Assembly: GCA_031281815.1 (NCBI GenBank)
Contig: JAITEY010000141.1
Span: 1 to 30,261 of the forward strand
Source of the DNA: Desulfovibrio sp.
Lineage (GTDB): Bacteria; Desulfobacterota; Desulfovibrionia; Desulfovibrionales; Desulfovibrionaceae
Length of the DNA stretch: 30,261 bases
Direction: 5' to 3'
The notes below the pieces were generated by a model. That model was not told where the DNA came from, made no database searches, and worked only from the letters and a program-made list of their open reading frames with translations. The translations under genes and the position numbers were made by a program. Of the stretch, positions 22,209 to 29,049 are shown piece after piece; within the stretch, counting starts at the first letter, position 1; each line of letters opens with the position of its first letter.

Positions 22209-23365
22209 GCCGGCCTCCCGAAGTAGTGCCGGGACGTGCGCGGCAGCAGCCCGGCGGGACGGAACACAATCATGAACAGGACCAGAGCCGAATAAATGAA
22301 GTAGCGGTATTCCTGTATGACCTGGAATTTCTCCGGCACAACCACGACGAAGATTGTCGCAGGTATGACGCCCCAACTGTTGCCCAGCCCGCCGAGCAGC
22401 AGGATGGAGAGGAAAAGCAGGGAATCGGCAAAAGCGAAGTTTGCCGGGCTGATGTAGCCGAGCATCATGGCATACAGTGCGCCGGCCACACCCGCCAGAA
22501 GGTTGCCCGTGGTGAAGGCGAAGATTTTCCAACGCGCGATGTTTATACCGAAGCAGGCGGAGGCCGTTTCGTCCGAACGCACGGCGTCCATGGCAAGGCC
22601 TATCCAGGAGCGCTCCAGCCGGCGCACAAAGGAAAACACAAGACACAGCAGGACAAGGCAGACTGCGTCATACTTGACGTAAAAGGATACGTCGAGATTT
22701 CCGAAATGCGCATCCTTGCTGAAATCCGTCCCGAACAGGTTCAGCGGCGGCACGGGCAGGCCTTGAGGGCCGCCGAACCATTCGCTGACTTCGAGAAACA
22801 CCCTGAACAGCAGGGCAAAGGCCATGGTCACCAAGGCGGCGTAATGCCCGGAAGTGCGCAGCATCGGCAACAGGAGCACACAACCGGTCAGGGCGGCGGC
22901 CGCGCCTCCGAGCGGCAGGGCAAGCAGAGGCGGCAGTCCCGAGCCGGACAACAGCGCCGCCGTGTACCCGCCTATGCCGAAAAAGGAGGCGGCGCTGAAG
23001 TTGATGACCCCCGCACAGCCGAGCTGCACGTTCAGCCCCAGGACCGTCACCGCGTAAATCATGATTGTCCCGAGCAGGAACAGGGTGTAATGGTCGTCGC
23101 AGAAAATCAGAAGCAGGGCGAGCATGACCAGAATCAGGCAGATATCCCAAGTCAGTTCGTTGTCTTGTACGGTTGCGGAGATGCCCGCATGCAGACCGGA
23201 CAGCGCGGCGACAAGGACCATCATGCCGCTGGTAATCATGTACACCAGAATGTGGCTCTGTTCCTCGGCTTTCAGAAAAAGAACGCTCCAGCCCAGCAGA
23301 CAGAGCGCGAGCAGGATACAGCCCGCGGGACCGGGCGGGACGAGATCTCGGCTGCGGCGTCGCAC
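22205..23365 (-). CDS. livM: Branched-chain amino acid-type ABC importer permease LivM
   Basis: This is the second inner-membrane subunit of the importer, 386 residues. It has the family block GLNVQLGCAGVINFSAASFF, a coupling region ARWKIFAFTTGNLLAGVAGAL and the ending SILLLGGLGNSWGVIPATIF. Two or more hydrophobic segments precede the conserved core. The GTG start at 23365 has AGGAG ten bases upstream, inside the last codons of livH. The gene overlaps livG by four bases. Confidence 0.94.
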   Translation of the reverse strand: MRRRSRDLVPPGPAGCILLALCLLGWSVLFLKAEEQSHILVYMITSGMMVLVAALSGLHAGISATVQDNELTWDICLILVMLALLLIFCDDHYTLFLLGTIMIYAVTVLGLNVQLGCAGVINFSAASFFGIGGYTAALLSGSGLPPLLALPLGGAAAALTGCVLLLPMLRTSGHYAALVTMAFALLFRVFLEVSEWFGGPQGLPVPPLNLFGTDFSKDAHFGNLDVSFYVKYDAVCLVLLCLVFSFVRRLERSWIGLAMDAVRSDETASACFGINIARWKIFAFTTGNLLAGVAGALYAMMLGYISPANFAFADSLLFLSILLLGGLGNSWGVIPATIFVVVVPEKFQVIQEYRYFIYSALVLFMIVFRPAGLLPRTSRHYFGRPA

Positions 23366-23368
23366 GGT

Positions 23369-24286
23369 CTAAACTCTCCTGCTGCTTTGTTCCGCGATGA
23401 GGCCCGTGGGTCGCAGGGCCATCATTACAATCACCACACCGAAAGCGAACACGTCCTTGTACGCGCTTGCGAAAGGCATGGCCGCCACCCCCGCAGTCTG
23501 CAGAAATGCGAAGATAAATCCGCCGCATATCGCACCGTAGATATTGCCCAGACCGCCTATCACCGCCGCGCTGAAACCTATGGCGCCGAGCATCAGCCCC
23601 AGGTTGAAGTTGATTTCATTGTAGTACAGGCCGTTCATCACCCCGGCGAAGGCCGCCGCCGCCGAGCCCAGGGCAAAGGTGACGAGCACGATCAGGCGGA
23701 AATTGACGCCCATGAGCTGCGCCGCTTCCGCGTCCTGGGCCGAGGCCCGTACGGCCATGCCCAGCTTGGTGCGGGTGATGAGCAGGTGTACGAGCACGAT
23801 GATCAGCGCCCCTGTCAGAAAAAGGACAAGGTTGTCGAAGCGCAGGTTCAACGTTCCGAACTGCGCCGACCAGTCCGGCAGCAGACGCGGAAAAGGTTTG
23901 GGATTGGACCCGTCGGGGAAAAAGAGCCGGACCGCTTCGCGCAACGCCGTGCCGAACATCATGGTCGCCAGCAGGGTGTTGAGCGCGGGCGCTCCGCGCA
24001 GGGGCATGATGATGAACCGCGCCGTCAGCATGCCGAGCACGGCCACCACGGCGACCGCCGCCGCGAGAACCCAGAAGACGACCCAACCGGCGCCGAGTCC
24101 GGGATGAAAAAATTCCAGCAGCCGGTACATGCCGAGGCCGGTAAATGAAGCCAGCATGACCGTGTCCCCGTGTGAAAACACGATGACGTCCAGCACCCCG
24201 AAAAAGAGCGTGAAGCCGACGGCCACCAAAGCGTACATCATGCCGAGCATCAACCCGTTGATGCAGAACTGCAGAAAAAGTTCCAT
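23369..24286 (-). CDS. livH: Branched-chain amino acid-type ABC importer permease LivH
   Basis: This is the first inner-membrane subunit, 305 residues, starting MELFLQFCINGLMLGMMYAL at ATG 24286. Upstream in-frame codons to 24487 translate the intergenic repeat and are rejected. Family features include GFTLFFGVLDVIVFSHGD, AVRASAQDAEAAQLMGVNFR and IGFSAAVIGGLGNIYGAICG. The ribosome binding site is weak (AAAGAGA). About 140 bases of repeat-bearing sequence separate it from livK. Confidence 0.95.
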   Translation of the reverse strand: MELFLQFCINGLMLGMMYALVAVGFTLFFGVLDVIVFSHGDTVMLASFTGLGMYRLLEFFHPGLGAGWVVFWVLAAAVAVVAVLGMLTARFIIMPLRGAPALNTLLATMMFGTALREAVRLFFPDGSNPKPFPRLLPDWSAQFGTLNLRFDNLVLFLTGALIIVLVHLLITRTKLGMAVRASAQDAEAAQLMGVNFRLIVLVTFALGSAAAAFAGVMNGLYYNEINFNLGLMLGAIGFSAAVIGGLGNIYGAICGGFIFAFLQTAGVAAMPFASAYKDVFAFGVVIVMMALRPTGLIAEQSSRRV

Positions 24287-24365
24287 AGACTGTCTCTTTC
24301 GTTGCCCCGAGGCAGACCCTTGCGCTGAGCCTGCCCCGTTTTCGGCGTCAAGTTGTTCTCTTCCC

Positions 24366-24466
24366 GAGAGAACGTTTGCAGGAAACTGCCCGCATATTTC
24401 ATGAGCGAGCGTTTGCCGGAAGCTCCCGTTTATTTCTTGAGCGAGCGTTTGCCGGAGGCGTACTCG
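24366..24466. repeat. Three degenerate 36-bp tandem repeats covering the livK 3' end
   Basis: The segment 24395-24430 is repeated at 24431-24466 with few changes (the 21-base core at 24403-24423 and 24439-24459 differs at one position). A poorer third copy lies at about 24366-24386. The right-hand copy encodes the last residues of LivK (SGKRSLKK) and its stop. The copies beyond the stop keep the 12-codon period. Confidence 0.8.
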
Positions 24467-25614
24467 CTGTCCTCCCAGATCGTCCACACGCCGTCCTGCA
24501 CCACGTACTTGGTGATAATCGGGACAATGTTCTGGCCGTGGTCGTCGTAGACCACCTTGCCGACCAGGGTGTTGTCGTCCTTGACGGCGTTCAGCGCGGC
24601 GGTCACTTTTTTCCTGTCCGGTCCCACCTTTTCAATGCTGCTCAGAATTTGGGTCATGGCCGCGTAGGCAAAGGGACCGTATGCTTCGGGACCCTGGGCG
24701 AAGTTGTGCGCTGCGTAGCTTTTCAAAAACGCCTGTCCGTCGGGCAGTTTTTCCACCGGGGTGGCTTCGACGAAACTCAGGCATCCTTCGGCCAGTTCTT
24801 TGCCCAGACCTTCTATAAAGGAATCGGACTTGATTCCGGAAACGCCTTCAAACTGGGCGTTGATGCCGAGTTTGTCCATCTGGGAGCGTATCCTGACGCC
24901 GAGCGGCGTCAGGCCGCCGAAATAGATGACTTCGGGGTTCAGCGCCTTGATTCGGGTCAGTTCGGCCGTGAAATCCTGCTGTTCCGAGGTCACGCCGAAC
25001 ACGCCGAGAACCTCGCCGCCGTTTTCGGTAAGGTATTTGATGAAGAAATCCTTGTGCGACTTGCCGTAGTCGGTGGTGTCGTGCAGGATGGCGAATTTCT
25101 TATATCCTTGGGAACGCATGAACTTGGCGGCTTCTTCGTTCTGGTTTATCATTGTGCCGCAGATGCGCATGATTTCCGGGTAATCGTTGCCGTAGGTAAT
25201 ATCCGGCTGCACCGCGCCCCAGACAATGACCGGCATGCCGAAGCGGTGATAGATGTCCACCGTGCCGAGGGCCACAGCGGAACAATAATGGGTCACCGCG
25301 CCGATAACTTTGCGGTCGGCGGCCATTTTCGTCGCGACCTGCACGCCTATGTTCGGTTTGCACTCGTCGTCCAGAGCGACGTATTCGTAAAGAAACTTCG
25401 AGTCCGGGTTTTCGTTGCGTTCCATGACCGCCAGTTCGGCGGAGTTGCGTCCGCCCAGACCGTTGGCGCTGACGCCGCCGGTCAAGGGTCCGATAAAGCC
25501 TACCTTGACGCTTTGCTTTTTTGCGGCCGCCCGGGCGTCATCCGGAGCGGCGACCGCAAGGACGATCAGTGCCAAAGCCGGCACAAGGCCGCGCAATACG
25601 GGGTGTACGGTCAT
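24430..25614 (-). CDS. livK: Branched-chain amino acid-type ABC importer binding protein LivK
   Basis: This is the periplasmic ligand-binding protein, 394 residues. The signal peptide is LRGLVPALALIVLAVAA with cleavage near DDARAAA. The mature protein begins VKVGFIGPLTGGVSANG, the type I periplasmic binding fold, with KFAILHDTTDYGKSHKDFF in the middle. The ATG at 25614 is preceded by GGAG with six-base spacing. Four cysteines (DDEC, HYC, RIC and EGC) could pair, which is not usual for E. coli LivJ/K. The true ligand (branched-chain or other amino acid, or an amide) cannot be read from the sequence. It is first in the cluster and so probably follows the main promoter. Confidence 0.94.
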   Translation of the reverse strand: MTVHPVLRGLVPALALIVLAVAAPDDARAAAKKQSVKVGFIGPLTGGVSANGLGGRNSAELAVMERNENPDSKFLYEYVALDDECKPNIGVQVATKMAADRKVIGAVTHYCSAVALGTVDIYHRFGMPVIVWGAVQPDITYGNDYPEIMRICGTMINQNEEAAKFMRSQGYKKFAILHDTTDYGKSHKDFFIKYLTENGGEVLGVFGVTSEQQDFTAELTRIKALNPEVIYFGGLTPLGVRIRSQMDKLGINAQFEGVSGIKSDSFIEGLGKELAEGCLSFVEATPVEKLPDGQAFLKSYAAHNFAQGPEAYGPFAYAAMTQILSSIEKVGPDRKKVTAALNAVKDDNTLVGKVVYDDHGQNIVPIITKYVVQDGVWTIWEDSEYASGKRSLKK

Positions 25615-25844
25615 TGTTCTCTCCTTCTGTTTTCCACACTTTCGTAGAGTTTTTTACCTATAAGGTGCCAAGGCGCGCCCGCATGTCCTCCAAATCGGGA
25701 AAGCCGGTTGTGTGCTTCGCATCTGCCGAGATGTCGCGCTTCGCCCCGGCCCGGGCGGTCCCGGCGTGAAGAACTCTTCGCCGGAAAGCGTAGTTTTCGG
25801 CTCGCTCACGCTGCCTTCGGCGGCGCGTACCCCCTTGCGGGGTT

Positions 25845-25879
25845 GCGGCTATTGTCGCTTGACGCGACACTACAGCCGC
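25845..25879. repeat. Two-tier hairpin
   Basis: An outer stem gcggct/agccgc (25845-25850, 25874-25879) encloses an inner stem tgtcgc/gcgaca (25853-25858, 25864-25869). No T-run follows on the plus strand. It could be the end of the livK leader or an RNA structure. Confidence 0.55.
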
Positions 25880-25974
25880 CGGCGCTCCGGGGTAGTTGCG
25901 CGTACCGCTATGGTAAGCAAAGAATGTGCCATTGTATAATGTACTATTTTTACACGATAAATTTATTGTCAGGG

Positions 25975-26028
25975 TCGCGCGAAGCGCATAAATCTACAAA
26001 ATAGTGTAAAATTTCGCTTCAGCGCGAC
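25975..26028. repeat. Long stem-loop upstream of the cassette
   Basis: The arm gtcgcgcgaagcg (25975-25987) pairs with cgcttcagcgcgac (26015-26028) with a single bulged base. The AT-rich loop contains tacaaaatagtgtaaaat. It lies downstream of the TATAAT at 25935 and could be a 5' leader structure of the cassette transcript. Confidence 0.6.
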
Positions 26029-26072
26029 GGCTGTCGGGGACGCCGCAGGGAAGTAATCAGCGTTTCTTATGA

Positions 26073-26132
26073 AAAAAAAGGTTGACTCTTTCAATGCGTG
26101 CAGATACTACCCGGTAAAATCGACCTTTTTTT
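26073..26132 (+). terminator. A-tract/T-tract hairpin upstream of the cassette (terminator or attenuator)
   Basis: The arm aaaaaaaggttga (26073-26085) pairs with tcgaccttttttt (26120-26132) at 12 of 13 positions, with a 34-base loop. On the plus strand the structure ends in seven Ts; on the minus strand it also ends in a T-run. It may terminate in both directions, or attenuate a transcript started near 25940. It sits 157 bases before the first cassette gene. Confidence 0.5.
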
Positions 26133-26289
26133 ATGCGTGCATTGCCTCCGTTCGCGTTCGTTCCCGTTCTCATGCGCGCATGCATGTTCCCATGCAGGGT
26201 CTTATGCGACTGTCACCGTCGACGATAAGGGCCTGCACGGCATCCGACAACCTTCAAGAGTGCTGCCTTTTCATCTGCTGAATCGCCGT

Positions 26290-26541
26290 ATGGAATTGTT
26301 ACCGAACAAACATGTCCTGTTTTGCGAATCAATAACGGCGCTGGCGGGGTATATCCGCACGCTGCCGGCAAAGCCGCGCACGCTTGACGAACTTTGGGCG
26401 GACATCAAGCGGGATGCCGCTTCATGGCCGGGCAGACCTTCTCCGGACGATGTCGTCTACGCGCTTGATGTTCTGTTTGCCCTGAAACAGGTAACAATGC
26501 TCGACGACGGCCGCCGGTTCGTGCTGGGGCAGGCGCAATGA
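26290..26541 (+). CDS. ABC-3C system middle component 6-like protein
   Basis: This small protein (83 residues) begins MELLPNKHVLFCESITALAG and continues with a KPRTLDELWADI block and a YALDVLFALKQVTMLDDGRR ending. That pattern fits my recollection of middle component 6 (MC6) of the ABC-three-component systems. In those systems MC6 is thought to link an ABC ATPase to an effector. The LPNKH opening argues for ATG 26290 as the start, although no ribosome binding site is seen. The frame is open further upstream to 26098 without homology. The stop overlaps the ATPase start (ATGA at 26538-26541), so the pair is translationally coupled. The assignment is by pattern only and should be verified. Confidence 0.75.
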   Translation: MELLPNKHVLFCESITALAGYIRTLPAKPRTLDELWADIKRDAASWPGRPSPDDVVYALDVLFALKQVTMLDDGRRFVLGQAQ

Positions 26542-28250
26542 AACTCATCGAACTCTCATGCAGCCGACCGTCGTTCAAAAACCTTCGCTTCAACCCCGAA
26601 GGACTGACCCTCATTGTCGGCGACGCCGACGCCGATACAGAAGGAGATGAAGGAAGCAGCAACGGCGTGGGCAAAACGTTGTCTCTCGGCCTTGTCCATC
26701 ATTGCCTGGGGGCGCAGGTCAACAACAAGCTCAAGTCCGCCGTCCCCGATTGGCTGTTTACCTTGCGCTTCAGCATCGCCGGCAGGGAACATACAGTTGC
26801 GAGAAGCGGCGACGGCCGCCGTATATATTTGGATAAGAGCCCTGTCGGAATCAACGAACTGAGAACATGGCTCAATGCCTGCGGCGCATTCATCCTTGAC
26901 CCGCAAATTCCCGGACTCACGTTTCGTTCATTATTCAGCAGATTTGCACGATACGCCAAAGAAGATTGCCTGCACCCGCTGCTCACGAAAAAAGAGGAAG
27001 AAGCGGACGGCAGGCTCCGCAGCCTTTTTCTGTTGGGACTTGATTGTACCTTGGCCGTTGCCAAAAAAAACGACAGAATACATCTTGCGCAAATAAAAAA
27101 TACAAAAAAAACATGGGATGGGGATCATGTTTTACAGGATATCATGCGGGCAGGCAGCAATCCGCGGGCGCGCTTTGAAGAGATTGAACAGGAAATTCCC
27201 AAATTATCCGCTGCGTTGCATAAATACCAAATAGCGGAAAATTACAGGCTGTTGGAATGGCAGGAAAGCGAAATAACCAAACAGCTCAGGAAAATTGAAC
27301 GCGAAATTGCCGGGTTGGATTTCCTGTTGGACGAAATAGAAACACGCCTGGAGGCTCCGCAGGATATTACTGCCGCCGCATTGCGCTCATTGTACGACGG
27401 TCTGGGTGATATCTTCAAACCCGAAGCCCTGGAGCATTTTGAAAAAGTTGAAGCCTTTCACAAGACGCTCTACGCGGACAGAAAAGTACGGCTGGAAAAA
27501 GACAGGCTTGCCGTCCTCGAAAAAAAATACCGACTGGAGCGGGAATATAAAAATAAAGCCGTTGAAAGAGACCGGTTTATCAAAAATCTGCAAGCTCAAA
27601 AGGCGCTTGATGAATATGTCGCCCTGGCGAGACATCTTGCGTCGATTGAGGAAGAGCGCAACAGGTTATACCGGTTTTTTGAGATGGATATGACGCTTGA
27701 CCTGCGCGCACGGGAAATTCGCGAGAAAATACTTGCCGACGACCGGGCGGCCGGCGAATATTTGCGCAGTAATCCTCTGGCGGAGCTTTCAGAAAGATTC
27801 ACGTGTCTCGCCCACATGCTGTACCCCAATGATCCTGCCGGGCTGTTTATCAAGAACAATACCGGCGACAATCAGCTTCGCTACGATATTTTCGTACAAA
27901 TCGAAGGAGATGATGCCGACGGCATAAATTCGGCAAGAATAGTATGTTTTGATTGGGTGTATTATATGTACGGGGCAAATCATACCATGGATTTTTTATG
28001 GCATGACAACAGGTTGTTTGCCCATATCGACCCGCATCCGCGCGCCGCATGGTTCAGCTATGTGCTGCGGCATGCCGCGCAGGCTCAAAAACAGTATATA
28101 GTTTCGCTCAATACGGAAAACCTGGTGAGTATGAAAGGGTATATGTCGCAGGAAGCCTGGTCTGCGCTGAACGGAAGCATCCGGCTGACGTTGCACGGGG
28201 ACAGGCCGGAAAACAAACTGCTGGGCATTCAGTTCGGCAGTGCCGAATAA
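26538..28250 (+). CDS. DUF2326-type ABC ATPase (ABC-3C-like)
   Basis: The 570-residue protein opens with an SMC/RecN-like ATPase half: KNLRFNPEGLTLIVGD, then Walker A SSNGVGKTLSLGLVHHCLG (SNGVGKT at 41-47). A long charged, helical, probably coiled-coil stretch (about 200-420) follows. The C-terminal DUF2326-like part contains TMDFLWHDNRLFAHIDPHPR and ends with a KLLGIQF-type strand. This matches ATPases of ABC-3C systems, which are predicted to act in conflict with phages or plasmids through an associated effector. The gene is intact. Base composition is visibly more AT-rich, with runs of A, than its neighbours, suggesting transfer. No effector gene is adjacent: downstream is tmk on the other strand, upstream the structured region. 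Confidence 0.85.
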   Translation: MKLIELSCSRPSFKNLRFNPEGLTLIVGDADADTEGDEGSSNGVGKTLSLGLVHHCLGAQVNNKLKSAVPDWLFTLRFSIAGREHTVARSGDGRRIYLDKSPVGINELRTWLNACGAFILDPQIPGLTFRSLFSRFARYAKEDCLHPLLTKKEEEADGRLRSLFLLGLDCTLAVAKKNDRIHLAQIKNTKKTWDGDHVLQDIMRAGSNPRARFEEIEQEIPKLSAALHKYQIAENYRLLEWQESEITKQLRKIEREIAGLDFLLDEIETRLEAPQDITAAALRSLYDGLGDIFKPEALEHFEKVEAFHKTLYADRKVRLEKDRLAVLEKKYRLEREYKNKAVERDRFIKNLQAQKALDEYVALARHLASIEEERNRLYRFFEMDMTLDLRAREIREKILADDRAAGEYLRSNPLAELSERFTCLAHMLYPNDPAGLFIKNNTGDNQLRYDIFVQIEGDDADGINSARIVCFDWVYYMYGANHTMDFLWHDNRLFAHIDPHPRAAWFSYVLRHAAQAQKQYIVSLNTENLVSMKGYMSQEAWSALNGSIRLTLHGDRPENKLLGIQFGSAE

Positions 28251-28305
28251 TGCTGCTTCAGTAACCCGCTCAGTCAGACATCAGATGTCCCCGACAAGGC
28301 AACTC

Positions 28306-28321
28306 CCGGGCAATATCCCGG
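28306..28321. terminator. Short GC hairpin between the ATPase gene and tmk
   Basis: Arms ccggg (28306-28310) and cccgg (28317-28321) pair around six bases. It lies in the 78-base gap between convergent genes, with a second small palindrome acatc-a-gatgt at about 28279-28289. There is no T-run, so a terminator role is weakly supported. Confidence 0.3.
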
Positions 28322-28328
28322 ATCGGCG

Positions 28329-28967
28329 TTATTCCAGGCTGATGCCGTGTTCGTCCAGGGCGGCGACAACCTGGTTGTAGACATCATCGAAGGGTTGCGA
28401 GGCGTCCACCGTGCGGCAGCGTTGCGGGTGTTGCGCCGCCAACGCCAGATAGCCCTGGCGGATGCGCCGGTGGAAGTCCAGGCGTTCGGTTTCAAAGCGG
28501 CCTTGGGTAACGGCGACGCCGGCTTCCAGGTTGCGCCGGCGGGCACGCTTCAGGCTGACTTCCGGGTCCAGGTCGAAGATGAAGGTCAGGTCCGGCCACA
28601 GACCGCCGGAGGCGAATTCGCACAGGCGGGTCAGGCGTTCCAGGTTCATCTCCCGCCCGTGTCCCTGGTAGCAAAGGGTGGAGTCGATGTAGCGGTCGGA
28701 AATCACGAGGTCTCCCCGGTCCAGCGCGGGGGAGATGACATCGCGCACATGCTGGGAGCGGTCGGCAAGGTACAGAAAAAGTTCCGCCTCTTTCGTCAGG
28801 TTGCGCCGCTTGTCCAGGAGCAGGTCGCGGAGCGACCTGCCGAGCTCGCTGCCGCCCGGTTCGAGGGTTCGCACAAAGGAAATGCCTTCATCGGAGAGGG
28901 CCGGGCACAAGCGGTCCAAAATGCTTGTCTTTCCTGCTCCTTCAATGCCTTCAAAGGTAATGAACAT
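28329..28967 (-). CDS. tmk: Thymidylate kinase
   Basis: Tmk phosphorylates dTMP to dTDP for DNA synthesis. The 212-residue protein has the P-loop FEGIEGAGKTS, the LEPGGSELG block, the DRY motif in ISDRYIDSTLCYQG and the LID region RRRNLEAGVAVTQGRFE. Length is normal. The ATG at 28967 follows AGGAC with seven-base spacing. It lies 82 bases downstream of the YhaM-like gene on the same strand. Confidence 0.96.
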   Translation of the reverse strand: MFITFEGIEGAGKTSILDRLCPALSDEGISFVRTLEPGGSELGRSLRDLLLDKRRNLTKEAELFLYLADRSQHVRDVISPALDRGDLVISDRYIDSTLCYQGHGREMNLERLTRLCEFASGGLWPDLTFIFDLDPEVSLKRARRRNLEAGVAVTQGRFETERLDFHRRIRQGYLALAAQHPQRCRTVDASQPFDDVYNQVVAALDEHGISLE

Positions 28968-29049
28968 AATGCGCGTCCTGTCCTTGTTATGTGGTTTTCA
29001 AAGCAAATGCGCGCCCGTACAGTATGCCGCACAGCAACCGGGATGAGCC

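Larger units (their letters stand above)
25615..26289. other. 675-base structured intergenic region between livK and the ABC-3C-like cassette
   Basis: No gene was recognised. The left half is GC-rich; the right half becomes AT-rich from about 25915. A plus-strand TATAAT lies at 25935-25940 without a clear -35. Three hairpins occur (25845-25879, 25975-26028, 26073-26132), and an eight-base inverted pair ttttacac/gtgtaaaa (25948-25955, 26004-26011) lies just after the TATAAT. Small open frames at 26069-26281 and 26098-26289 lack recognisable domains. Confidence 0.6.

Noticed and set aside
22073..24148. A 691-codon open frame on the plus strand across the liv genes
   Set aside because: It is antisense to livG/livM/livH, rich in Gln/His/Arg and without domains. 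The liv genes on the minus strand are unambiguous, so this is a GC-bias shadow.
26069..26289. A small effector or toxin gene upstream of the MC6-like gene
   Set aside because: Two short frames exist, but neither has a recognisable domain, they overlap the terminator-like hairpin, and their composition does not look coding.
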